Below, piece by piece: positions 1 to 15,065 of a DNA stretch of 64,000 bases. Source of the DNA: Macrobrachium rosenbergii (taxonomy: Eukaryota > Arthropoda > Malacostraca > Decapoda > Palaemonidae). The stretch spans positions 71,636,506 to 71,700,505 of the forward strand of contig NC_089742.1 of the NCBI RefSeq assembly GCF_040412425.1, written 5' to 3'. Position numbers and translations under genes: made by a program. The notes below the pieces were generated by a model. That model made no database searches and was not told the origin of the DNA. It saw nothing but the letters and a program-made list of their open reading frames with translations. Every line of letters starts with the position of its first letter. Within the stretch, counting starts at the first letter, position 1.

Positions 1-98
1 GCATACCATGCAGGCAGAAGCAAGTGGGCAGGAGTTGTTTTGACCCGATCCCAACCGTCAAAAGGGGTAGGAATTTTTGTTTGGAGGGATATCAGACA

Positions 99-1178
99 GG
101 ATAGGTTTTGCTAGGACCAACCTTAACCAGATTGTACCTTAAGCTCACTTTTCTGTGACCTTTGTAATGGCGAGTTTTTTGTCATTTTAACAGACACCAC
201 CTGCACCCACACCAAGTTGGCATGTGGGAGAAGCCAAGACCAGTAGCAACCCAAGCTTCAAAAAATCAGATGCAGAGTAACGCCGAACGGAACCAGACGT
301 GTTTCGGAAAGCCCACTCAACCTTTGTCTCAGTCTCGAATTTTGGGGAAGAATTGCCATCCCAACAGACTAAGGCCTTTTGATGCAATTGATCACTGCAT
401 TATCTATTCCAGCGGTAAGTCTGAAGGTGACAATTACTCCCAGTTCTCTTTCCCTTCAACTTAAACTCTCATTTTCGTGTTTCAAGTTTCCCCTCTCACA
501 AACAGTCACTGACTAAGAAAATCCTAGCAAAACCATATCCCATTTATGAAGTCAAAAATATTAAGTACAATTATTGTTGCCTAGTGGAAGTGTATGAATT
601 ATCCTCCATGGTATTAAAGTAATATTCTTGATCTAAGATTCATCCCTTGCAGTCAATTAATGACAAGTGAGGGTTTTTATGATGCTGGAATTTTATCTAA
701 ATACGTCTCTTCCTGAATTGTGCACGCCTTGGACCTGGCCACCCTCTTGTTTGGAGAAGAATTAGCATCCTTGATACAAAGATCCTAAATTCACGCGCTT
801 GCAACTGCTTTATAGACACATCACAAGAGACCCTGAGCTGTAGCGTTATTTACCCCTTTATGTTGAAATATCTTGTGTTCGAAGTGGGACCGAGTCGGAG
901 CTGTTGTTAGCTCCCGTAAGAAATCAGTTAATATTTTACTTTGCTGAAACTAGTTGTTTGAGTAATGTTGTTGATTTGGTTCATGTGTTCAGAATAAATC
1001 GCTATATTCAGTAATCTAGTCTCAACTGGCGACCTGATCTAATTACATTAATTATTTCTATTTTTTTTGGTTTGGTAACTTTCAGAGTTAATTGACAGGA
1101 TTACGTGGGTCTTGGGTTAAGCAAGGCAATATAAATCATTAAAATTAATAATTAAACTCAGCCAAATAACCCACATAA

Positions 1179-1181
<3 letters not shown>
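99..1181 (+). repeat. LTR-like repeat, copy 1, ending in primer-binding site and leader
   Basis: A diverged direct copy lies at about 45.89-47.00 kb. Both begin recognisably at the block GGATAGGTTTTGCTAGG and share further blocks such as AGCGGTAAGT and TGACAATTACTCCCAG. Near the right end is AATAAA (993-998), then 29 bases later TGGCGACC (1027-1034), the usual order of LTR end and primer-binding site, then about 140 bases of leader. Both copies stop at a (TA)n tract. I read this as the LTR plus leader of a retrotransposon whose body is lost. The true LTR start is not defined because no second LTR is beside it. The short open frames here are not coding. Confidence 0.5.
1027..1034 (+). other. 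candidate primer-binding site
   Basis: TGGCGACC lies just after an LTR-like end carrying AATAAA. Five other LTR loci in the window have TGGYGACY at the same relative place. TGG would pair with the CCA end of a tRNA; the tRNA is not identified. Confidence 0.45.

Positions 1182-1262
<81 letters not shown>
1182..1262. repeat. (TA)n microsatellite
   Basis: About 80 bases of uninterrupted TA dinucleotide lie directly between the LTR-like repeat and the 5' LTR of Gypsy-1. Confidence 0.95.
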
Positions 1263-1265
<3 letters not shown>

Positions 1266-1267
1266 TT

Positions 1268-1593
1268 TGTAAAGACGTCAGATGTCTCTTCCTTTCCCAT
1301 CAATCACGATCATGTATCGTATCTGTCAACACAGCGAGAATCTCATGTATTGTATATATTTGTTTGTAGAATTTCCTGGCTGTTTCGCCAGTATATATTT
1401 TATCACTGTATGTACATTATGTCTCTTATTATTGCTGTTTGATTGACTGTTAACAAGCACAAATTGCTCTCACTTAGCATACGGGTCACAGCCATCGAAG
1501 GTCGGGTAATTCGTTTCCGTCCGCACAGTGCTATGTACACCTGTGCCCAGGTAAATAAATTAGTCAGTACCCAGTTCTGTCTCTTTGACCTCA
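1268..1593 (+). repeat. 5' LTR of Gypsy-1
   Basis: This 326-bp repeat begins TGTAAAGACGTCAG and ends GACCTCA (TG...CA form). It matches 5833-6159 almost throughout, differing by scattered substitutions and small indels. AATAAA at 1554-1559 is a candidate polyadenylation signal. Confidence 0.9.
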
Positions 1594-1597
1594 TAAC

Positions 1598-1606
1598 TGG
1601 TGACTT
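1598..1606 (+). other. primer-binding site of Gypsy-1
   Basis: TGGTGACTT lies four bases after the LTR end and has the same form as the other LTR loci in the window. Confidence 0.6.
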
Positions 1607-1955
1607 GAGGAGTAACGGTAAACACAGCGGTTTTGGCTTCGCCATTAACGGACTTACTTTCGCCACTTTACCTTCAGAGAGCCCATAATGGAACCATACG
1701 GCGACAAAGTTTAGGCCTCTGAAAGCTCCTTCCTCAGAGAACACCCATGCCACTAACATACTAATTATGGCAGACCTCCTTCTGGTACGTTCTGGTGTTC
1801 TCGAACGGTTTGACCCTGCCATTTTTGATTCACGTCGACCATATTCAGAAGTCATTAAGGGAACCACACAGCGTATAGTTTTGACTTCTGACGAGCCCCA
1901 AACACCATTAACAGACTGAGTACGGCGCTTATTTCGCATTTTGGTGTGAGGCAAA

Positions 1956-2601
1956 ATGTCAGACACTGAGGGAAAGTCATTCCGAGGATGCACAGATCCT
2001 CTGCATCCCCCTCTCACCTTCAAAGGCATCAATAAGCCAGGCAAAACTCCCACCATTCTCGTGGCAAAATACCACATCCTGGCTCCTGCGGACAGACGTC
2101 CATTTCCAGGTAGCAAAAATCACGGACGAGGAAACCAAAGCGGACGTCACCATGACAATGCTGCCAAAGAAGGTCTTCAACAAAATCACCCCATGGTTGG
2201 ACTCGCAGCCAGGCAAAGTCAAGTACAGAGACCTGCGACAGAAACTCATCGACACATACTCTATGCCCGTCCCAGAGAGAGCCCAACACGCCTTCGACCT
2301 GATGACCCAGCCCTTGGGGGACGCATCACCCAAGGACGCCTGGTACAAACTACGAGATCTCCTGATGCTGCCGGGCGTCGACTCAGACGGACGGAGGAGG
2401 GAAATCAGCTTGTTGCAGGAAATATTCCTGCGACACCTTCCTCAGGAGATGAGCGCACAAATCATGGATGCGGATGCCCTCTCAATGGACGAATTGGTGA
2501 ACGTTGCCCACAAACTCCACAAGGCCGCCAAGGCCTCCAAACACGCCGCAACGCCTGCAGCCTGGTACCAAAAGAAGCCTAAGTTGGGGACACAAACATA
2601 G
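1956..2601 (+). pseudogene. gag: Gypsy-1 gag (capsid), frameshifted
   Basis: A frame opening with MSDTEGKSF at 1956 changes frame within the first tens of codons. The capsid-like part then runs in the next frame to the stop at 2599-2601. Features include KLPPFSWQN near the start, then ITDEETKADV and LRQKLIDTYS. The same blocks in the same order (for example KLPPF followed by a W/Y-rich segment) occur in gag of the minus-strand Gypsy element at 19.9-20.4 kb. The product would be the structural protein of the virus-like particle. The frameshift makes it non-functional as read; the exact indel position is uncertain. Confidence 0.75.
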
Positions 2602-2615
2602 TATACAGGAAGAAG

Positions 2616-3074
2616 GTGCCGCTGCAGCAACAGAAGATGAGGACAAATCCAGCCTGGTGTTACTTCCATCAGAGGTTCAGAAGCGATGCCAGAAATTGCA
2701 GAGCCCCCTGTTCTTTCACAAAAAAACTAGAAAGGCGGCCATCCATAACAGCAGTGGCCGCAAACCTTAAGGAACCCCAGCCAGAAGGATTCTTCATCCA
2801 CGACGCCATATCAAGACGACGGATGCTGGTAGACACCGGGGCTATGCAGTCGGTATTTCCGCCGTCGAGGGAGGACCGCGACCGCATGTCTGGCACCACA
2901 GCTGCACTGGTGGCCGCAAATGGAAACCCCATCTGCTGCTACAGAACTCGGAACCACAGAATATCCATCCTGGGCCATAAATATGAATGGCCCTTCATCA
3001 TCACTGATGTCAAGTTTCCTTTACTGGCAGCCGATTTCTTCGCACATCACGGACCGCTAGTAGACGTCTGCTGA
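2616..3074 (+). pseudogene. pro: Gypsy-1 nucleocapsid zinc knuckle and aspartic protease
   Basis: An open frame of 152 codons. Near its start is a CxxH...CxxxC cluster (WCYFHQRFRSDARNCRAPC), the form typical of arthropod Gypsy nucleocapsids. The retropepsin active site VDTGA follows at 2829-2843, and FPLLAADFF near the end matches the conserved C-terminal block of these proteases. The frame stops at 3072-3074, just where the linker to reverse transcriptase should continue. In the related element at 19.4 kb the same stretch reads on, so the stop is a mutation here. The catalytic D-T-G is intact. Confidence 0.85.
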
Positions 3075-5710
3075 AAACGCTTGCTGGATACCGGAACCTA
3101 CCGCTCTCCACCGAACTGGGAATGCCCGCCGTATGCTCCATCTCATCGAACAAATACAATGCCCTCCTCCACGAATTCCCAGATGTCTTCAAGCCAAAAC
3201 TGCGTCAGGTGCCAGTACCCAGGCCAAGCATGGCATCCATCACCACATCACCACCACAGGTCTGCTGACACATACCAAGTTCCACCGCCTGCCACCCAAG
3301 AAACTCCAAGATGCTAAATGAGCGTTCACTGAGATGGAAAGGATGGGTATCTGCAGAAAGGCATCGAGTCCATGGGCGTCCCCCCTCCAGACGGTTCCTG
3401 GAGGCCCTGTGGGGACTATCGTTGGCTGAACCTAATGACAACACCGGACCACTATCCCCTGCCAAACATGCAGGACCAAACAGGTGCCCTGCATGGGGCC
3501 AAGATATTCACAAAAATGTATTTGCTCAAGTCCTATTTTCAGGTACCAGTACGTCCTGATGACATTCCGATGACAGCCATCATCACGCCGTTCAGGACAT
3601 ATACCTTCTCCTACCCCACCTTCAGCCTCAAGAACGCCGGGGCCACATTCCAATGCCTTATGGACAGCATCTTGGGTGACCTACCTTTCTGCGTCTGCTA
3701 CATAGATGACATCCTGATCTTCTCCAGGTCCCCGGAGGAGCACCTGGGTCAAATCCGGGCTGTGCTGAAACGCCTTCAGGAGAATGGTTTTGTCGTCAGA
3801 TTCGACAAGTGTACCTTCAGAGTGGAGAAGGTAGGCTTCCTGGGACACGAGGTCTCTCCGGCAGGTGTCTGCCCCATGGCCTCCAAGGTGAATGCAGTGA
3901 AGGAGTTTCCAGCATCAAAAACCATCAAGTCCCTTTAGGAGTTCCTCAGCATGGTCACCTACTACCGACGCTTCGTGCTGGGCATCGCCCACATCATGTA
4001 TCCCCTAACCGGAGTACTGAAGGGGAAGCCGAAAACACTGACTTGGGAAGCGAACAGATGAAGGCAGCCCTCGCCAAAGCCACCACCTTAACATATCAAG
4101 ACCCCACCGCTCCCCCCTGAGACTTACCACCAACGCCAGCAACGTCGCCTGTGGAGCCGTGCTAGAGCAGATAATAGACGGTTCCTCACGCCCGCTTGCC
4201 TTTTTTAGCCGCAAGTTAAAGCCGCCAGAGACCCGCTACAGTGCATTTGACAGGGAACTGCTGGCAATCTACCAAGCCATGCGGCACTTCAAGTACCTCT
4301 TGGACGGCAGCCCTTTCACCATCCTGACAAACCACAAGCCATTGGAACATGCATTCACGAGGGCGGGAGACGCATGGCCGGCAAGACAACAACGGCACCT
4401 GGCTGCTATCTCTGAATTCGGCTGCACCATCAGTTACATCCCCGGCAAGAAGAACCCAGTAGCCGACATCCTATCAAGAATTAAAATAAATTTAGTCCAC
4501 TTGGGTATAGACTATGAAGACCTGGCAAAGGAACAGGCTGCAGACCCTTGAAACGGCAGCTTACCACACTGAAGTGGGAAGACATGCCAGTGGGTGGATC
4601 CAGATCAACACTTCTCTGCGACACCAGCACAGGCCGCATGCGCCACCCGATACCCGCGTCACAAAGAAAGCAGACATTCAACATCATCCACGGGCTGTCC
4701 CATCCATCAGGGCAGACAACAACACACCTGATGACAGAGAAATTCATGTGGCACAGGATGTGCCAGACAAGTAAGATCACCCGTCACACGGAATCAGCCA
4801 TCGGAGACTTCCCTCAACCAGGACGGCATTTCTGCTGCAATCATGGTGCGCCAGATACCTCCTGACAATCATAGACCGTTCCATAAGATGGCCAGGAGCA
4901 ACCCCAATGGTAGAAGCATCAACAAGCGCCTGTGCGGAAGCCCTACTGTCAAGTTGGATGAGCCATTTCAGTGTGCCTGACGACATAATTAAAGACACAG
5001 GTCCGGCATTCTTATCAGAACTCTGGGTCCCCCTGGCACGCCTGATGGGGACAACACTCTACAGTACGACGGCATACAATCCTGCGGCCAACGGTATGGT
5101 GGAAAGAACCACTGTTCATTGAAAGCAGCTCTGATGGCACGTTGCACTGACGAAAATTGGAAGGCACAGCTGCCCTGGGTCCTGCTGGGTCTCTGTACCG
5201 CACCAAGGGCAAATGGCGATGAATCTCCCGCTGGTACCTGGAGAATTCTTTCTCACGGAGCCGGACAACCTGGATACACCCCTTCCAGGGCTAAGGGAAA
5301 TTGCAAAGAAGTTCGCGCCCTGCTGAAAGACTTTTGCGGACAGGACCCATAACTTCAGCCCAGAAGGCCTGAATATCTTTACACACGTCTTCATCAGGAA
5401 TGACACCCACTGCCCACCCCTGACCAGACCATACAGAGGACTGTAACAAGTCGTCAGTAGAACATCCAAGGCCTACCTTGTCAACATCCCTGGGCGGGAA
5501 GACGATATCTGTCGACAGGTTAAAGCCAGCCTTCCTAATGGACAGCAGAACTTGGGAGGAAACCGGGAGGCGTCCCAGAATTCCTCCATAAAATAAGGCC
5601 TCAGATGAAGTGATCGGCATCCCGAAACGTACTCGAGGACGTCCCAAGGGCCGCACTAAGGATGTCATCCGCTTGGCAAAACCGCCGGGCAATTCAGCAG
5701 TCGAAGCTGC
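3075..5710 (+). pseudogene. pol: Gypsy-1 pol (reverse transcriptase, RNase H, integrase), decayed
   Basis: Fragments appear in the expected order. Reverse transcriptase is at about 3372-3938, with CGDYRWLNL, a fingers/palm block, the catalytic YIDD at 3699-3710, and LGHEVSPAGV; it is cut by TAG at 3936-3938. The RNase H segment at about 4130-4551 has FDRELLAIYQAMRHFKYLL and ends in YIPGKKNPVADILSR. The integrase zinc region is partly deleted after HGLSHPSGQTT. The core at about 4900-5120 keeps NPAANGMVER but has KDTG where TDRG is usual. The C-terminal region at about 5370-5510 keeps recognisable blocks between stops. At least five frame changes or stops separate the pieces. Confidence 0.85.
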
Positions 5711-5817
5711 CCCACAACCTCAGATATCAAGAACTCGGGGTCGGTTCCTGCTCCCAAAGAGATACCGTGATTGACATTCAACAGGTCTTCCAATCATTGT
5801 TTCATAATAATTGTCTT

Positions 5818-5832
5818 GGCGGGGGGAGTACT
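5818..5832 (+). other. polypurine tract of Gypsy-1
   Basis: GGCGGGGGGAGTA lies directly before the 3' LTR, where the plus-strand primer is expected. Confidence 0.7.

Positions 5833-9234
<3,402 letters not shown>

Positions 9235-9321
<87 letters not shown>
9235..9321. repeat. (TA)n microsatellite
   Basis: TA dinucleotide tract abutting the left end of the Penelope-like element. Confidence 0.95.
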
Positions 9322-9322
<1 letters not shown>

Positions 9323-9325
<3 letters not shown>

Positions 9326-10475
9326 AAGTCCTCACGTGAAAATGAAAGGAATTGGTACCAAGACTTTCAACTTTTATTCAAAGTCATCTTCATGGTACTG
9401 AACAGAGTTTAGAGAATAACATATACAAGAAAGCAATATGGGTCACAGATAACAATAAAATAAAATGAGTCAACAAGCCATTTAAGTATGTAAACAACAT
9501 TCATTCAAAAAACAAAAACATACTTAGTGGAAATATGTAATTACTACAAATCCCAGTACAAAACTATCTGTTTGTAAAAAATCTAACAGCTTGTTTTACT
9601 CTTGCATCCTTAAGAATAAAGCTTTTTAACAATTCGTCCATCTTAAAAAGACCATCGCTCAAATTCATATTACTAAAAGAACTAATGAGGCATCCTTCGA
9701 CCAACAATCTGTCATGCAACGAGGAACTCCTAAAAACAACTGCAGCTGAATTCCAATCTATTGGGTGCCCAAAGTCTCTTACGTGACAAAAAATGGCGCT
9801 TGAGCTGGTTGCAACCCGTACATTATATTTATGCTGTGTGACTCTCTTACTTAGTTCCTTACCAGATTGTCAATATAAGGTAAATTACAAGTTGAGCAAT
9901 CAATTTTGTACACCTCCTGCTGGCATTTCTGGTTTGTTACAAAACAACAAATTCTTGATAGACAAGTATTACTAAAAACAACATTTATTTTCAGACATTT
10001 CAGGCTACGTACAATCGATAAAAATTCACATCGGTATGGCAAAACTAAAATATTTTCCGTGTCATAATTCCTTGACCTTTCATGACTATAAAATGTTTTT
10101 TTGGCACTTTGGAGGCAACCATCGATAAAATTCGAAGGATAACATAATTCTTCTGCAATTGCATAGATGTTCTGAATTTCCTCTGCTAAAAATTCAGGAT
10201 CACAAATTCTGTATGCTCTTAAAAACATCCCTGAGAAGACTGATCGTTTTATCTTGGGGTGATGGCTGGAAAAGTTGTGAATGAAAGCATTTACTGCTGT
10301 TGGTTTCCGGTATAGTTTGAATTTAAATCCGTTGTCGGTTCTCATAACGACTGTGTCAAGAAATGGTAGAGTTTTATTCTGTTCTGCTTCCAACTTGAAC
10401 TTTATGGATGGAACCAGGCCATTCAAAATTTCTAAAAACTCGTAGGGGTCACGATCCAAAGGCCACCGGCATATT
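9323..10475 (-). repeat. left arm of 1.15-kb inverted repeat (Penelope, minus)
   Basis: The reverse complement of 10706-11861, starting AATAAGTCCTCACG and ending GGCCACCGGCATATT. It encodes the C-terminal reverse transcriptase and the GIY-YIG start on the minus strand (about 10459 down to 9851). Small indels break the frame around the YKIDCSTCNLPYI block, after which a stop follows, so this arm is a pseudogene. Confidence 0.9.
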
Positions 10476-10514
10476 GATATTGATATTCCTATTCCCCATC
10501 ATGTTTTTATTAAG

Positions 10515-11660
10515 TTGATAAAGTTGTGCATCGTTGATAATACTTTTATGTTTAATGGTTCTTTTTATAGACAGATTTTTGGTTTGGCAATGGGAAGTTG
10601 TTTATCTGCAACCCTCTCAAATATATACATGGAATTTTATGAAATCAGATTCTTACCAAATGTCATTACGTTTACTTTGACATGGTACAGATACGTCGAC
10701 GACATAATATGCCGGTGGCCTTTGGATCGTGACCCCTACGAGTTTTTAGAAATTTTGAATGGCCTGGTTCCATCCATAAAGTTCAAGTTGGAAGCAGAAC
10801 AGAATAAAACTCTACCATTTCTTGACACAGTCGTTATGAGAACCGACAACGGATTTAAATTCAAACTATACCGGAAACCAACAGCAGTAAATGCTTTCAT
10901 TCACAACTTTTCCAGCCATCACCCCAAGATAAAACGATCAGTCTTCTCAGGGATGTTTTTAAGAGCATACAGAATTTGTGATCCTGAATTTTTAGCAGAG
11001 GAAATTCAGAACATCTATGCAATTGCAGAAGAATTATGTTATCCTTCGAATTTTATCGATGGTTGCCTCCAAAGTGCCAAAAAAACATTTTATAGTCATG
11101 AAAGGTCAAGGAATTATGACACGGAAAATATTTTAGTTTTGCCATACCGATGTGAATTTTTATCGATTGTACGTAGCCTGAAATGTCTGAAAATAAATGT
11201 TGTTTTTAGTAATACTTCGTCTATCAAGAATTTGTTGTTTTGTAACAAACCAGAAATGCCAGCAGGAGGGGTGTACAAAATTGATTGCTCAACTTGTAAT
11301 TTACCTTATATTGGACAATCTGGTAAGGAACTAAGTAAGAGAGTCACACAGCATAAATATAATGTACGGGTTGCAACCAGCTCAAGCGCCATTTTTTGTC
11401 ACGTAAGAGACTTTGGGCACCCAATAGATTGGAATTCAGCTGCAGTTGTTTTTAGGAGTTCCTCGTTGCATGACAGATTGTTGGTCGAAGGATGCCTCAT
11501 TAGTTCTTTTAGTAATATGAATTTGAGCGATGGTCTTTTTAAGATGGACGAATTGTTAAAAAGCTTTATTCTTAAGGATGCAAGAGTAAAACAAGCTGTT
11601 AGATTTTTACAAACAGATAGTTTTGTACTGGGATTTGTAGTAATTACATATTTCCACTAA
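10515..11660 (+). CDS. Penelope-like reverse transcriptase C-terminal part with GIY-YIG endonuclease (5'-truncated)
   Basis: A 381-codon open frame. Reverse transcriptase motifs visible are IFGLAMGSCLSATLSNIYMEF (about residues 24-44) and the catalytic YVDD (residues 60-63, bases 10692-10703), then the thumb-like block FLDTVVMRTDNGFKFKLYRKPT. The GIY-YIG nuclease starts at about residue 252 with GVYKI and continues CSTCNLPYIGQSGKELSKRV. Both are diagnostic of the Penelope class, whose protein copies RNA into DNA and nicks the target. The frame is open upstream of the first ATG as far as the inversion junction at 10475, so the ATG at 10515 is only the first Met of a truncated protein. The fingers and first catalytic Asp are absent, so it is not expected to be active. 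Confidence 0.8.
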   Translation: MIKLCIVDNTFMFNGSFYRQIFGLAMGSCLSATLSNIYMEFYEIRFLPNVITFTLTWYRYVDDIICRWPLDRDPYEFLEILNGLVPSIKFKLEAEQNKTLPFLDTVVMRTDNGFKFKLYRKPTAVNAFIHNFSSHHPKIKRSVFSGMFLRAYRICDPEFLAEEIQNIYAIAEELCYPSNFIDGCLQSAKKTFYSHERSRNYDTENILVLPYRCEFLSIVRSLKCLKINVVFSNTSSIKNLLFCNKPEMPAGGVYKIDCSTCNLPYIGQSGKELSKRVTQHKYNVRVATSSSAIFCHVRDFGHPIDWNSAAVVFRSSSLHDRLLVEGCLISSFSNMNLSDGLFKMDELLKSFILKDARVKQAVRFLQTDSFVLGFVVITYFH

Positions 11661-11861
11661 GTATGTTTTGTTTTTTGAATGAATGTTGTTTACATACTTA
11701 AATGGCTTGTTGACTCATTTTATTTTATTGTTATCTGTGACCCATATTGCTTTCTTGTATATGTTATTCTCTAAACTCTGTTCAGTACCCTGAAGATGAC
11801 TTTGGAATAAAAGTTGAAAGTCTTGGTACCAATTCCTTTCATTTTCACGTGAGGACTTATT
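10706..11861 (+). repeat. right arm of 1.15-kb inverted repeat (Penelope, plus)
   Basis: It begins two bases after the YVDD codons and runs through the nuclease domain and about 200 bases of 3' untranslated tail to GAGGACTTATT. It is the mirror of 9323-10475. Confidence 0.9.
11785..11829 (+). ncRNA. hammerhead-like motif at Penelope 3' end (degenerate, tentative)
   Basis: The order GTACC (11785-11789), CTGAAGATGA, CTTT...AAAG (11800-11803 with 11810-11813), GAAA (11816-11819), GTC, GGTAC (11825-11829) resembles a type I hammerhead ribozyme with stem III almost absent. It has three extra bases in the CUGANGA core. Penelope-like elements are known to carry hammerheads in their terminal repeats; activity of this copy is doubtful. 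Confidence 0.35.
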
Positions 11862-11896
11862 ATATACTTCATCCACGGACCATTGTGAAATTACAA

Positions 11897-12230
<334 letters not shown>

Positions 12231-14960
12231 ACATGGAAGAAATTACCAAGGAAACTGTACACTTTCACTAAAGTAAGTAAATTGGGAATTTACACAACAG
12301 CAAGGATTGAGTGAATTGGATAAAGCGTTACAATTATGAATACTGGCCACATGCCAGTGGACTTGTGAGCCAATTAGGCAATAATTCTATAAGCCCCAGT
12401 AGGGCAGAAATTTACTGGTAGTCAGGAGCACAAACACTGCTGTGTTGGTAACGGCATCAGTAACACCCCTGGAATGGAACGATTCAGCTAAGAATAACAC
12501 TGAGATGATACTCCTCTATAGCTGAATAAATGCGAGAATTGCAGGGAGATCCTTTACTCGCTAGCAAAGGGTGAGAATTACGTTATACACTGTCATGAAA
12601 TTACACGTGGGGTGTAGATACATTGTTTAAGTTGACAAGACAAGAAATTACTTGAGCAATGAAATGTGAGAAAGAGATAATAAAATGAGTAAAAGAAAAA
12701 GATTCTGACCAACCAATTTCCCTTCTGGGGCACATTACCTTCGTTGCTTCCTGGTTTTGTATTCACACACAACCTTGTGTCGATGTGATCCAAGCTAGCA
12801 GCAATGTCCTGGAACTGGTACTTCTGTCTAGTGTGAAAAAGTAAGTTCCAAAATCACCCCGGCTCTCGGGTTTTGTCCGGGCAGAGGTTAACTAGTCCGA
12901 CTGTCCCCTAGATTGATCTGTCTTGAACTGCCTTGATGGCATGACCTCAATGTTTGTGAGGTCTGGATAGCTGCTAGAGGCATCGCTTTAGGCGTGGATG
13001 CGACATTTACCTGGGCATTATGCGAAGAGGTTTGGCCAGAATAAAGGTCGAAAACTCAGTGGGTGGTAAATTTAATTTGGGATTAAGACTCATAAGGACC
13101 CTTCCCTGAAAAGATGAGACACTTACTGATCAACAACTCTCCTATCACTCGTAGGAGTATAGGGATCCCTCTCTCCCCTACCTGCATAATATACCTGCCT
13201 GGTATATTTTGCCACAGGGCTTAATAGTTAGCGATTCAGCAGCAATATTCATAAAAATATATGTATAAATTTATGTCTGTGTGAGTGCGTGTGTGTGCAT
13301 GTGCCAAACGTGCTCACCATGTTTCAACACACAATAAGAAATAAAAAAAAAAATATTAAAAACACTCAGCGAAAACTGAGAGCAACTTGCACCTACAACC
13401 ACGATCCAGAGCAAAGTAAACGATCCAGGGAAAAACAGCTTTGTTGAGTAGGTAAAACTACCAGCGACAGAATGCAGTAGAGAACAAATCACATATTAGA
13501 TGGCTCTAGATTTGTAAGTACGTTTACGTGGATAAGAGAACTGAAGGCTACAGTACATTAAAAGGATGAGAATGCTGTACATTATATATATGTAGAATGT
13601 ATATATATGTATATGTATGTGTATATACATACATATTTAATTGTAACTGTGGGGGAGGAAATGACTTACCATGAAAATTTACGTATCTGACCAAAATTGC
13701 AGGATCAGGTAGAACATAAGAAAAACAGGGATGAGCTGAAGGCCTTACTCAACAGAGAATGTTGCAGGAAAAACATTTAGTTCCACTTAAAATCACATGT
13801 ATTTACACACCAAAATCAGAAGAATGGGGAATAAATTAGACAGGTAAACAGAGTCCTGCTGGGGAACTAAATTATGATAACAAATTGATAACTGACGATG
13901 CTGGAGAAATCCACTTCAAGGCCACCGCAGAGTAAGCTGCAGTGGTTAGGACCACGGCACACAAGCAAAATCAGAACGGGGGATTCCACAGGAAGCAGCT
14001 CCATCTGAAATTGAGAATGCATGCTGTTACTTGGCAGAAAATTAGCGTAATCAAAGGAAAATCGAGTGGTGTGTGGAAGGCGCCAATATATCTTGACGTG
14101 AAACATTGGTTAACACTTATGAATTTAAATTTATACACTGCAGTAATGAAGTCAGGGCTACATGGAGAATTGCACATGGGAAACGAAAATAAATCAATGA
14201 AAGATAAAGAAATTCGTGACTGTTGAAAAACCTCAAATCCGAGCACTTTACCTTATTTAGGAGAGGTGGACCTTGTCGTTTCACCAGTATGGAGGGAAGG
14301 AGCTTGTGGGACTTAGCACTGGAAGAATACTTGGCTAAGAAAAGCAGCCACCTGAATGGAATTTGGCTCGGACGGAGCGGGGGTCAAGGAGAAATGTTGC
14401 TGGAACTGCATCCAGGGTGTCTCTGCCTTGGTTCAGGTCACGCAGCTCCTTTTACGACCTCTGATGGATTATCTTCCCATGCTCTCAGCACCCCATTTTC
14501 TATGGGCACACACACAGGTTTTGGCGCGGTTCCCTGACCTCATGATTGTCTGGTCAGCCACATGGCAGGGCAACGACAGCATGGCAGTTGGTTGCTATGG
14601 GGGCCTTTAAACTTTCTCTTTGGGTTAATCCCCATCACTGGTGCATGTGGTGCCTGCAGCAGGGACTTGGCCTCCAAGCAGCTTTGTCCCTGGAAGAGAA
14701 GTTTTGAGAAATTCACGGGGTCGAGAGAAAGGATTAACAGAGGGTTCAGGGAACAATAATAAGAGATTTAAGAAGGGACAATGCTTTCCTTGCCTCCTTG
14801 TCAGTCAGCATTGTGATAAAAAGTTGCTGTACTTCTTTTTGAAAAGAATAAAACAAGTCAAGTTTACGGTAACTTCTCTTAAGGGAATAAAAGTTAGGTT
14901 TTACTGTATTCTCTTCTGCAAAGCTTCGAGGGCGAGTTGACTTGTGAGGGGTATCCCTTG
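12231..14960. other. No gene recognised; possibly LTR or element body
   Basis: The interval is bounded by (TA)n on both sides. The longest open frames (about 60-130 codons, such as 13942-14226 and 14223-14537) show no domain, overlap on both strands and lack splice-linked partners. Part may belong to the minus-strand LTR-like sequence ending at 12178. Confidence 0.4.
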
Positions 14961-14963
14961 TTG

Positions 14964-15065
<102 letters not shown>

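Larger units (their letters stand above)
9323..11861. mobile_element. Penelope-like retroelement in palindromic (tail-out) arrangement
   Basis: The element has two arms of the same sequence in opposite orientation: left 9323-10475 (coding minus) and right 10706-11861 (coding plus), separated by 230 bases belonging to the plus-strand copy. The arms differ by scattered substitutions and small indels. Coding potential is reverse transcriptase followed by a GIY-YIG-type nuclease, the hallmark pair of Penelope-like elements. Both outer ends abut (TA)n tracts. Inverted or tandem partial copies are common for this class. The reverse transcriptase N-terminus, including the first catalytic Asp region, is missing from both arms. 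Confidence 0.85.

Noticed and set aside
1403..2116. 237-codon minus-strand frame over Gypsy-1
   Set aside because: Antisense of the LTR, leader and gag; no motif.
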